NCBI GenBank assembly: GCA_021155205.1
Contig: JAJNPS010000010.1
Location: forward strand, 62,001 to 126,000
Direction: 5' to 3'
Length of the DNA stretch: 64,000 bases
DNA from: Rhodobacterales bacterium
Lineage (GTDB): Bacteria; Pseudomonadota; Alphaproteobacteria; Rhodobacterales; Rhodobacteraceae
Made by a program: the position numbers and the translations under genes. Shown here piece by piece: positions 43,826 through 51,462 of this stretch (position 1 is its first letter; each line of letters begins with the position of its first letter). The notes below the pieces were generated by a model. It was given only the letters and a program-made list of their open reading frames with translations, had not been told where the DNA came from and searched no databases.

Positions 43826-44010
43826 CTTGCAGGTCATGGAAAGGACCGTCACGTCGCATACGCCGCCTTTGAATACCCATCGTCCGGGTGCAAACTCGGG
43901 CGGATCCAAGGTGTCAGACCCGCCCGAAACCTGCCATCTGCCCTGAAATACGCAGCAGATGAAACCCTTTCCCAGTCTTTCCGTCCCGGTCCAGCCCTAA
44001 TTGACGGAAC
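43803..44010 (-). ncRNA. Candidate structured leader RNA or small RNA
   Basis: Three perfect stems precede the terminator on the minus strand. TTCCGTC/GACGGAA (43979–43985 and 44003–44009) encloses 17 nt. CATCTGC/GCAGATG (43935–43941 and 43955–43961) encloses 13 nt. TCGGGCGG/CCGCCCGA (43896–43903 and 43920–43927) encloses 16 nt. The terminator follows at 43803–43825. No plausible gene lies here: a 66-codon open frame lacks a good start. I do not recognise a known class; glycine and SAM-II riboswitch cores were looked for and not found. It may be a leader controlling the kinase–dehydrogenase operon, or an independent small RNA. Confidence 0.45.
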
Positions 44011-44040
44011 CGACGAGATGAGGCTGCGCCGATTTTTCCA

Positions 44041-44147
44041 CTGCGTCAAAAGATTTGTGGATTTACACCGTAGAATAGGCCAGAGTTGTGGATATACCCA
44101 AGTGAAACTTGCATCATACCCTCAAAATTCCACATCAAGGCCCACAA
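44041..44147. promoter_or_regulatory. Divergent promoter with direct repeats, DeoR-type control region
   Basis: This AT-rich block precedes the DeoR-family gene. It carries TTGTGGATTTAC (44055–44066) and TTGTGGATATAC (44086–44097), direct repeats 31 bp apart or about three helical turns, plus the inverted half-site ATTCCACATC near 44128–44137. They are candidate binding sites for the DeoR protein and could control both its own gene and the minus-strand leader. Confidence 0.55.
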
Positions 44148-44909
44148 ATGCCCGCCCGCACCCATGATCAGACAATTCTCGCGCACCTGACCCGGGCGGG
44201 TTCCGCGCGAATCCTCGACCTTGCCGCTGCGCTCCACGTCACGGATGAGACGATCCGCCGCGCCGTCGTCCGGCTTGAGGCGCAGGGAGCGGTCACGCGC
44301 GTCCATGGCGGTGTGCAGGTGCGGGACTGGGCGTCGGAGCCGGGCTTTGCGTTGCGCTATGCGCTGAACCCCGGCGCCAAGCGGCGGATTGCCGACCGGA
44401 CTGCCGGTCTGATCGCGGACGGCGCATCGCTGTTTCTGGATGTCGGGTCCACCACTGCCTACGTCGCGCAGGCGCTGCGGGCGCGGCGCGAGCTGCTGGT
44501 CGTCACCAATTCCCTGTCGGTGGCGCAAGCCCTGACCGGCATCAACGGGACCCGTGTCTTTATGGCGGGGGGCGAGCTTCGCGCCCATGACGGCGGCGCC
44601 TTCGGGGCCGAGGCGCTGGCCTTTGTCCGTCAGTTCCGGGTCAGCCATGCGATCCTGTCGGTGGCGGCGGTCGATGCGCGGTCGGGGTTCCTTTTGCATG
44701 ACCTGCGCGAGGCGGAATTCAGCCGCGCCATCATCGACGCGGCGGAAGAGGCGATCATTGTGGCGGATGCCACCAAATTCGACGCCAGCGCGCCGATCTG
44801 CATCGCAGCGCCGGACCGCTTCAAGCGGCTGGTGACGGATGCCGCCCCGCCGCCGCAGATTTCGGACTATCTGGCCGGGCACGGGGTCAAGGTCATCGTC
44901 GCGGCCTGA
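44148..44909 (+). CDS. DeoR/GlpR family transcriptional regulator
   Basis: This 253-residue regulator has a DeoR-type N-terminal helix-turn-helix (AGSARILDLAAALHVTDETIRRAVVRLEAQGAV) with RVHGGVQV following. The sugar-phosphate-isomerase-like sensor domain includes FLDVGSTTAYVAQAL and VADATKFDASAPI. DeoR proteins usually sense phosphorylated sugars or polyols and repress catabolic genes. The ATG at 44148 gives a normal N-terminus; an earlier in-frame start at 44109 would lie in the repeat-bearing promoter. It is divergent from the choline-kinase-like operon, which it may regulate; a phosphorylated amino alcohol would suit both. Confidence 0.9.
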   Translation: MPARTHDQTILAHLTRAGSARILDLAAALHVTDETIRRAVVRLEAQGAVTRVHGGVQVRDWASEPGFALRYALNPGAKRRIADRTAGLIADGASLFLDVGSTTAYVAQALRARRELLVVTNSLSVAQALTGINGTRVFMAGGELRAHDGGAFGAEALAFVRQFRVSHAILSVAAVDARSGFLLHDLREAEFSRAIIDAAEEAIIVADATKFDASAPICIAAPDRFKRLVTDAAPPPQISDYLAGHGVKVIVAA

Positions 44910-45645
44910 TCAACTCCACAAGCCGATCGGACTGCCCTTGAACCCCGGAAACACCTGGCTCGGGTCCGCCAACCCAAGGTGTCCGGTCAGCAGTTCCGAC
45001 AGCACCGATCGATAATCGGTGACGACGGCAAGGTCAGCGCCTTCCTCCAGCGTATCATTGGTCAGGCCAGGCCATGCCCCCACCATCCGCCCTCCCCGCG
45101 CCTGCGGACCCAGGATCATCATCGCATTGCCGCGCCCATGGTCCGTGCCGCCCGCCGTATTGGACCGCACCGGCGAGCGAACTCGCTCATCACCACGACC
45201 GACACATCCTGCTGCCACGACCCAAGATCGCGCCAGAACGCTATCACCGCCTCGGACAGGCCGCGCGCCGGGCCGCTGAACGGGTCGGCCTGGTTCACAT
45301 GCGTCTCCCAGCCCGGCACATCGACGGTTGCCACCCGCAGGCCCATATCCGACTTGATCGCCTGCGCCACGGTCATCAGGGGTTCGCTGAGGCCGTTGCC
45401 TTCGGGATAGGGTTGGTCCGGGGCATAGGCCCGCACGGCGCCCTCCGCCTCGCTCCAGATCAGCGCGTTCAGGGCGTCGCTGAGGCTGACCAGTTCGGTC
45501 ATCGGCACCTGCAGCGCACCATGATCCCCGAACCCGGACGCCAACCGTGCGCGCAGTTGCGGGGCAAGCCAGCTGCCCGCGCCGATCAGCAGATCCTCAA
45601 GCCGTTCGGCCACCGCCGCCTTGGCCCCGATCAGGCTGCCCGGAC
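44910..45645 (-). pseudogene. DUF1501 protein remnant (C-terminal half, frameshifted)
   Basis: The C-terminal half of a DUF1501 protein is recognisable: YPEGNGLSEPLMTVAQAIKSD, LRVATVDVPGWETHVNQ and VVVMSEFARR. At about 45172–45180 the frame shifts by one base. The usual continuation VRSNTAGGTDHGRGNAMMI and the rest to the stop at 44910 are in another frame. About 200 N-terminal residues, including the Tat signal, are missing from this end and the sequence runs straight into a DUF1800 remnant. DUF1501 proteins are exported Tat substrates of unknown function. A single missing G could be a sequencing error, but the truncation is real. Confidence 0.8.
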
Positions 45646-46665
45646 GCATCGAGCCGACTGCGAGCGCGGCAAAGGCCACCGCCATCCTGGCCAGGCCCCC
45701 GCGATCCGCGACCGGAATGTCGCCCACGCGCTCCGCAGGGTCAAAGTCATAGATGTTCTGCACCACAGCGACGACCTCATCCGCGCGGTTCGGGGCCAAC
45801 GCGCCTGCATGCCGCGCGACAAAGGCACCAAAGCTTTCGTCCGGTCCCTCGGGGGCAAAATCGGCCGATGCGATCTCGAACCACGCCTCATGCGCATAAA
45901 GCGCCATGTCGACCATCCGGTTCAGCGTGCTGGCCCCGGTCCATGCGCCTGCCGTGTCGGGATGGCCGGCAGGCGGGCCATAGCTGTGCATCTGCCAGCC
46001 CGCCCGCGACAATTGCCAGGCATGGGCATTGCCGGTGGCGGTGATCCCGGCGCCGGTGGCGCGGTAAAGCGCCGCCAGATATTCAAATGGCCGGCGGATC
46101 TTGGCGGGCGGCGTTGCGCTGAACGCCTCGGACGAAACCAGCGCCCGCAGCACCTGCGCGATCTGGTCCGGCGCCTGCACGATGTCCGGAAAAACCCCGC
46201 TCAGCGCCGTCACAAGATCGGCGGGCGGATCGCCGGCCAGAAACCGCCGCGCCAGCTTTGCCGTCACATGGCGCGCGGTGGCGGGATGTGCTGCCAGAAG
46301 GTCAAGCACGTCGTCGCCATCGGCCATCGGGCCGCGCTGGGGGGCAAACTCGCACCCCAGAACCCGTTTCTGATAGGGGTCGTGCCAGGCCTCGACATAG
46401 TGGAACTGCCCCGCCCTCGGGGCCTCCTCGCCTTCGGCCAACCAGCGGCCATCGCCCACCGACCAGCCGGTAAAGGCGCGCGCCACCTCGTACACATCCT
46501 GATTGATGTAGCCCTCGGCCTTGCCGTCGAGCGCGGCAGGGCCAGCGCACCAAGGCCCGCCAGCAATCGGGTGTGAAAATCGCGCCGCGTCAGCGTGATC
46601 GCCCTCGTGCAGTTCCCGTCCGCGGACAAGGATAACGCAAACGGGCTTTTCATGTCCTGCGCCAT
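45645..46665 (-). pseudogene. DUF1800 protein remnant preceded by a Tat-signal fragment in another frame
   Basis: The C-terminal part of a DUF1800 protein runs from about 46532 (INQDVYEVARAFTGWSVG) through FHYVEAWHDPYQKRVLG, HPATARHVTAKLARRFL and QVLRALVSSEAFSATP to about 45645. It then continues without a stop into DUF1501 sequence. The first half of DUF1800 is missing. Immediately upstream, in a different frame, is a Tat signal (TLTRRDFHTRLLAGLGALA) of the type that begins DUF1501 proteins. The locus thus looks like a deletion- and rearrangement-scarred DUF1800/DUF1501 pair. Confidence 0.78.
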
Positions 46666-46692
46666 TCTGGGCCGGCGAAGTCCCGCGCGCCG

Positions 46693-47070
46693 TCAGCGCG
46701 CCAGCCACGAGTGATCGGGCGACGGCTTTGCAAGGCGCACGCGCCGCGTCGCGGCGGGCGGCCGGGTGCATCCATATGCGGTGATCGCAAGCGCATGCCG
46801 CCCGGCAGCAAAACCCTGCCCGATGCGCACCACGGCGCCCTCGCCCGGCGCCAAGGGGCCGCTGAAACCAAGCCGCGTGCCCTCGGCGGTGACGACATAG
46901 CGCACCGTGCGGCATCCGGCTTTCGGGGCAGCCAGCCACAGGCCGTAGCTGTGCGCTTCGGTGGTGGCGGCAAGAATATAGGGAAACGAGACCTTGACCG
47001 AGGTGTCGGCCGATACGGGTGACATCGACGCCAAAGCGCCAAGAACACCCCAGAACAGGGGACGCAACAT
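46693..47070 (-). CDS. Small secreted protein of unknown function
   Basis: This 125-residue protein has a signal peptide (MLRPLFWGVLGALASMSPVSA). The mature part contains Cys in AGCRTVRYVVTA and YGCTRPP, probably forming a disulfide, and looks beta-rich. AGGAG six bases before the ATG at 47070 sets the start. I do not recognise a domain. It is just upstream of the decayed DUF1800/DUF1501 locus on the same strand and may have been part of that operon. Confidence 0.7.
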   Translation of the reverse strand: MLRPLFWGVLGALASMSPVSADTSVKVSFPYILAATTEAHSYGLWLAAPKAGCRTVRYVVTAEGTRLGFSGPLAPGEGAVVRIGQGFAAGRHALAITAYGCTRPPAATRRVRLAKPSPDHSWLAR

Positions 47071-47297
47071 GAAAAGCTCCTGAAATACATCGTCGAAAAT
47101 GGATCGTTCAATGGATTGACAATGGCACGAAACGCACCGCAAAGCCAGTCCCGTCTTGGCGCCACGGTGTTCGCCCGATCCCTTGACCCGGCCTGCCTTT
47201 TCGTTTATCGCCCCCCATGACCATTCCGGTCACGACGCCGGGGCGCCCGGAAATTGCGTCCCATTGCGGCCCGATGCCGCAACCTGATAGGACGCTT

Positions 47298-48833
47298 ATG
47301 ACAAAATTCGAAGACTTGGCGCTGGACCCGCGCGTGCTCAAGGCCGTGGCGGAAGCTGGCTACACAACCCCTACCCCGATCCAGGCGCAGGCGATCCCGC
47401 ATGCCTTGCAGGGGCGCGACGTGCTGGGGATCGCGCAGACCGGCACCGGCAAGACCGCCAGTTTCGTGCTGCCAATGATCACTCTGCTGGGCCAGGGCCG
47501 CGCCAAGGCCAGGATGCCCCGGTCACTGGTGCTGGCGCCCACGCGGGAACTGGCAGCCCAGGTGGCCGAAAACTTCGACACTTATGCAAAGCATACCAAA
47601 CTGACCAAGGCATTGCTGATCGGCGGCGTTTCGTTCGGCGAACAGGACAAGCTGATCGACCGCGGTGTGGACGTGCTGATCGCCACACCGGGACGCCTGC
47701 TTGACCATCACGAACGGGGCAAGCTTTTGCTCAACGGCGTGCAGATCATGGTGGTGGACGAGGCCGACCGGATGCTCGACATGGGGTTCATCCCCGATAT
47801 CGAACGCATCTTTGCGCTGACCCCGTTCACCCGCCAGACGTTCTTTTATTCCGCCACCATGGCGCCCGAGATCGAGCGGATCACCAACACGTTCCTGTCC
47901 TCGGCGGTCAAGATCGAGGTGGCGCGGCAGGCAACAGCCTCGACCACGATCTCGCAAGGGCTGGTAAGTTTCACCCCCACCCGCAAGGATCGCAGCTTTG
48001 CCGACAAGCGCGCCGTACTGCGCGCCCTGATCAAGTCCGAGGGCGAGGCCTGCACCAACGCGATCATCTTCTGCAACCGCAAGATGGATGTGGACGTGGT
48101 CGCGAAATCCTTGAAAGCGCATGGCTTCAACGCCGCCCCCATCCATGGCGATCTGGACCAGAGCCAGCGCACGCGAACGCTGGAATCCTTCCGCGACGGC
48201 ACCCTGCATCTGCTGGTCGCATCGGATGTCGCGGCGCGCGGTCTGGACATTCCGGCGGTCAGCCATGTGTTCAACTTCGATGTGCCCAGCCACCCCGAAG
48301 ACTATATCCACCGCATCGGCCGTACCGGACGCGCGGGACGCACCGGCAAGGCGTTCACCATCGCCGTGCCGAATGACGCCAAGTATCTGTCCGCGATCCA
48401 GTCGCTGGTGAAAATGGACATCCCCGCGATGCCCCTGCCCGAAGGCGTGGATTTCGAGGATGGCCCGTCAGACCGCGCCCCGCGGCCTGCCGCCGGACGT
48501 GGCGATCGCCCGGAACGTGGCCGCAAGGCGGGCGAGCGGGTCCGCGAGGCGCGCGCGCCCCGGTCGCAAACCCCGGTCGAGGTTCCGGTGGCTGTCGCGG
48601 CTGCGGTGGTTGCGGCCGCCCCGCCTCCCGCCCCCGAGCCGCGCCGCCACGACCGCCCGGTCGAACCGCGCGAGCGCCGCCCCGACGACCGCCGCGACCG
48701 CCGGGATGACAGGTGGGAGTCTGGTGTGGTCGGCATGGGCGACCATGTCCCGGACTTCATCCTGCGCAGCTTTCAGATCAGCACGGAAACCGCTGACGAG
48801 GCTGAGGAAAAGGCGACCGGCACCGAAGGCTGA
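47298..48833 (+). CDS. DEAD-box ATP-dependent RNA helicase (RhlE type)
   Basis: This 511-residue helicase shows motifs in order: Q motif (TPTPIQAQAIPHAL), I (AQTGTGKT), Ia (PTRELAAQV), Ib (ATPGRLLDH), II (VVDEADRMLD), III (FYSATM), V (ASDVAARGLDIP) and VI (HRIGRTGRAGRTG). A low-complexity basic C-terminal tail (about 400–500; Arg/Asp/Pro-rich, RRHDRPVEPRERR) probably binds RNA. It should remodel RNA in ribosome assembly or decay. AGGA upstream of the ATG at 47298 supports this start; an earlier in-frame ATG at 47217 would add 27 residues absent from the family. Confidence 0.94.
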   Translation: MTKFEDLALDPRVLKAVAEAGYTTPTPIQAQAIPHALQGRDVLGIAQTGTGKTASFVLPMITLLGQGRAKARMPRSLVLAPTRELAAQVAENFDTYAKHTKLTKALLIGGVSFGEQDKLIDRGVDVLIATPGRLLDHHERGKLLLNGVQIMVVDEADRMLDMGFIPDIERIFALTPFTRQTFFYSATMAPEIERITNTFLSSAVKIEVARQATASTTISQGLVSFTPTRKDRSFADKRAVLRALIKSEGEACTNAIIFCNRKMDVDVVAKSLKAHGFNAAPIHGDLDQSQRTRTLESFRDGTLHLLVASDVAARGLDIPAVSHVFNFDVPSHPEDYIHRIGRTGRAGRTGKAFTIAVPNDAKYLSAIQSLVKMDIPAMPLPEGVDFEDGPSDRAPRPAAGRGDRPERGRKAGERVREARAPRSQTPVEVPVAVAAAVVAAAPPPAPEPRRHDRPVEPRERRPDDRRDRRDDRWESGVVGMGDHVPDFILRSFQISTETADEAEEKATGTEG

Positions 48834-48974
48834 CCAATGCCGCGCCAGAGGGACAGCGCTGGAGGGGTTCAGACCCTCCACCAGCCCGTTGGTCGCTCGA
48901 ACCAATGGCGCAACCAATGGGCTATCCGTGGGATATTTGTGCAGAGGTGAATGCGAAAGGGCGGTTGCGTTTAA

Positions 48975-48994
48975 ATCCTGTCCGACAAAAGTGG
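48975..48994. repeat. 20-bp dispersed repeat, copy B, part of a hairpin
   Basis: atcctgtccgacaaaagtgg matches the reverse complement of 4189–4208 with two mismatches. Within and beyond it, CGACAAAA (48983–48990) pairs with TTTTGTCG (49002–49009) around an 11-nt GC-rich loop. It lies in the 240-bp gap between the convergent helicase and dehydrogenase genes. Confidence 0.5.
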
Positions 48995-49073
48995 CGCGCG
49001 GTTTTGTCGAAAGACAAGCGACCAGCAAGGAACCGAGGGGATGGCCGACGCTTCTGACCGCGTCGGACAGACT

Positions 49074-49973
49074 CTAGGTCAGCCGCGCCGGGAACCCTTC
49101 GGCCCGCAGGTCGGTGCCAAGCAAATCCTCCAGGAGCTTCGCGATCATCGGGGACTGCGCCTCACCCCCATAAGCCGCCTTCGCGGCGATATAGGTCTGG
49201 TTGGTGATCGAGGCGAGGTCCAAAGGCACCCCGAATTCACGACCGAATCCCAAAGCGAATCCAAGGTCTTTCAAGGCAAGATCAATGTTGAACGCGATGT
49301 CGTAGGACCCGTTCAGGATCAGCGCGCCTTCGGTCTCATGGACAAACGAGTTCCCCGATGACGCCTGGATGGCATGCCACGCCTGGCCCAGATCAAGGCC
49401 GCCGCGTTTGGCCAGCATCAGCGCTTCGGATGTCGCCTTGAGATGGATGAAGGCCAGCATGTTGGTGATCACCTTGATGATCGAGGCCGATCCCAGGGGA
49501 CCGATGTGGAATATCCGGTCGCCCATCGCCTGCATCGCGCGCAGGTGCAGGCCGTACAAATCCTTGTCGCCGCCCGCCAGCATCGTGATCTTGCCCTGAT
49601 GCGCCAGATGCACGCCGCCCGTCACGGGCAGTTCCATCATCCGCACGCCTGCCTCGGCGGCGACCGCCGACAGCCGCATCACCTCATCCCGGCCCAGCGT
49701 CGACATCTCCACCCAGGACATGCCGGGTTTCATATGGGGCAGGATATTGCGCAGCACCCGTTCCGACACCGCAGGCGAGGGAAGACAGGTAATGACGTGA
49801 TCGACCGATGCCGCGGCATCCTCGGCACTTTTTGCCAAGGTCGCGCCACCGGCGACCAGCGGCGCCGCAAGATCCGCATTCAGGTCATAGACCGTGACCT
49901 TAAACCCCGCCCGCAGCAGACAACCTGCACAGGCAGCCCCGAGGTTGCCGAGGCCGATATATCCGTAATGCAT
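49074..49973 (-). CDS. NAD(P)-dependent 3-hydroxyisobutyrate-dehydrogenase-family oxidoreductase
   Basis: This 299-residue beta-hydroxyacid dehydrogenase has an N-terminal Rossmann motif (YIGLGNLGAACAGCLLRAG), the substrate loop PVTGGVHLAHQGKITMLAGG, the catalytic Lys in IIKVITNMLAFIHLKA and the FNIDLALKDLGFALGF signature. Members oxidise 3-hydroxyisobutyrate, tartronate semialdehyde or related acids. It is the last gene of the operon that starts at 58973, 48 bp after the aldehyde dehydrogenase. An enzyme pair of this kind often processes an aldehyde or hydroxy acid produced by ring or side-chain breakdown; the substrate is unknown. Confidence 0.9.
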   Translation of the reverse strand: MHYGYIGLGNLGAACAGCLLRAGFKVTVYDLNADLAAPLVAGGATLAKSAEDAAASVDHVITCLPSPAVSERVLRNILPHMKPGMSWVEMSTLGRDEVMRLSAVAAEAGVRMMELPVTGGVHLAHQGKITMLAGGDKDLYGLHLRAMQAMGDRIFHIGPLGSASIIKVITNMLAFIHLKATSEALMLAKRGGLDLGQAWHAIQASSGNSFVHETEGALILNGSYDIAFNIDLALKDLGFALGFGREFGVPLDLASITNQTYIAAKAAYGGEAQSPMIAKLLEDLLGTDLRAEGFPARLT

Positions 49974-50021
49974 GATATCCCCGTTGGAAGTTGGGGCGGG
50001 TTGGTCCCGCCCCCCAGTGGA

Positions 50022-51455
50022 TCAGGCCTCGCCGTAGCCGACGATGCCCTTGACCTCGCAGAAGTCGTGGATGCCCCAGTCGGCATATTCGCGCCCGTTG
50101 CCGGACTGCTTGTAGCCACCAAAGGGGGCCGACGTATCCCAGTCGGGATAGTTCAGGTTCACCGTCCCCGCCCGCAGGCGTCGCGCCACTGGACGCGCAT
50201 CCTCAACCGGACCCGAGACATATGCGGCAAGGCCATAGACCGTGTCATTCCCCTGGGCGATGGCGTCGTCGATGCTGTCATAGGGCTGGATGGCAAGGAC
50301 CGGGCCGAAGATCTCTTCCTTTGAGATGGTCATGGAATTCACCACGTCACCAAAGACCGTCGGACGCACGAACCAGCCGGGGTTCACGCCGACCGGCCGA
50401 CCCATGCCGCCGGTCACAAGGGTCGCCCCCTCGTCGATCCCGGCCTGGATCAGGCGCTGGACCTTGTCGAACTGCAGTTTTGACACCAGCGGTCCCATCC
50501 CCGTCGCCTCGTCACGCGGATCTCCGATCCTGATCGCCTCGGCGGTTTGCTTGGCCACGGCCAACGCCTCGGCCTGGCGGTCGCGGGGCACCAGCATCCG
50601 GGTGGGAGCATCGCAGGACTGGCCCGTGTTTGCCATCACGGCGTTGACGCCGGCGGCAACCGCCTCGGCGATGTTCGCGGTCGGCAGAATGATGTTGGGC
50701 GACTTGCCCCCCATTTCCTGCGCCACGCGCTTGGCGGTCGCGGCCGCAACCGCCGCGATCTGGGTCCCCGCGCGGGTCGAGCCGGTAAAGGAGACCATAT
50801 CGACCTCGGGATGCACCGACATACGTGCGCCAACCTCCGGCCCGGTGCCGTTCACCAGGTTGAACACGCCCGGCGGCACGCCCGCGTCATGACAGACCTG
50901 CGCAAACAGTGTCCCCGACAAGGGCGCAATTTCCGACGGTTTCAGCACCATCGTGCAGCCCGCGATCAGCGCCGGGGCGACCTTGCAGGCGATCTGGTTC
51001 ATCGGCCAGTTCCACGGCGTGATCAGCGCGCAGACGCCGATACCTTCGTAAATGATCCGCGTTGTGCCACGGTTGTATTCCCAGACCATTTCCTCGGCGG
51101 CCTTGATCGTGGCCTCCATGTGGACCTGGCCCGCCCAGGCCTGAGCGTCACGCGCGAACCTGATCGGGGCGCCCATTTCGGTGGACATCACTTGCGCGAA
51201 ATCCTCATAGCGTTCGTTATAGACCTCCAGCACGCGCTTCATGATCGCGATGCGGTCCTTGACCGGGCGAACCGTCCAGGCACCAAAGGCCGCCCGTGCC
51301 GCCATGATCGCCGCATCGGCATCCGCCTGCCCGCCAAGCGCCACCTCGCAGACGATTTCCTCGGTCGCGGGGTTTTCCACGCCCATGCGGGTCTTGGAGA
51401 CGGGATCGACCCATTTCCCGTTAATGTAGAATTTCAGCATGTTGGCGGGGATCAT
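50022..51455 (-). CDS. NAD(P)-dependent aldehyde dehydrogenase
   Basis: This 477-residue ALDH has LITPWNWPMNQIACKVAPAL (cofactor site), FTGSTRAGTQ, the general-base Glu in VAQEMGGKSPNIIL and the catalytic Cys in NTGQSCDAPTRML. It oxidises an aldehyde to its acid in the cytoplasm. It lies 7 bp after the MttB-family gene in the LysR-linked operon, so it probably acts on a semialdehyde formed from the methylated substrate. TGAGGT precedes the ATG at 51455; the longer 5' frame overlaps the upstream gene and is unlikely. Confidence 0.93.
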   Translation of the reverse strand: MIPANMLKFYINGKWVDPVSKTRMGVENPATEEIVCEVALGGQADADAAIMAARAAFGAWTVRPVKDRIAIMKRVLEVYNERYEDFAQVMSTEMGAPIRFARDAQAWAGQVHMEATIKAAEEMVWEYNRGTTRIIYEGIGVCALITPWNWPMNQIACKVAPALIAGCTMVLKPSEIAPLSGTLFAQVCHDAGVPPGVFNLVNGTGPEVGARMSVHPEVDMVSFTGSTRAGTQIAAVAAATAKRVAQEMGGKSPNIILPTANIAEAVAAGVNAVMANTGQSCDAPTRMLVPRDRQAEALAVAKQTAEAIRIGDPRDEATGMGPLVSKLQFDKVQRLIQAGIDEGATLVTGGMGRPVGVNPGWFVRPTVFGDVVNSMTISKEEIFGPVLAIQPYDSIDDAIAQGNDTVYGLAAYVSGPVEDARPVARRLRAGTVNLNYPDWDTSAPFGGYKQSGNGREYADWGIHDFCEVKGIVGYGEA

Positions 51456-51462
51456 TGAGACC

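Noticed and set aside
43803..44010. Glycine or SAM-II riboswitch upstream of the kinase–dehydrogenase operon
   Set aside because: Neither the glycine aptamer core nor the SAM-II core could be found; only unassigned stems are present.
43849..44049. A 66-codon open frame on the minus strand inside the leader region
   Set aside because: It begins at a TTG without a ribosome site, has unremarkable composition and overlaps strong RNA stems; a structured RNA explains the region better.
48862..48889. GC hairpin after the helicase gene (GGAGGG/CCCTCC) as an intrinsic terminator
   Set aside because: The stem is plausible but no T run follows, so it is not listed as a terminator.
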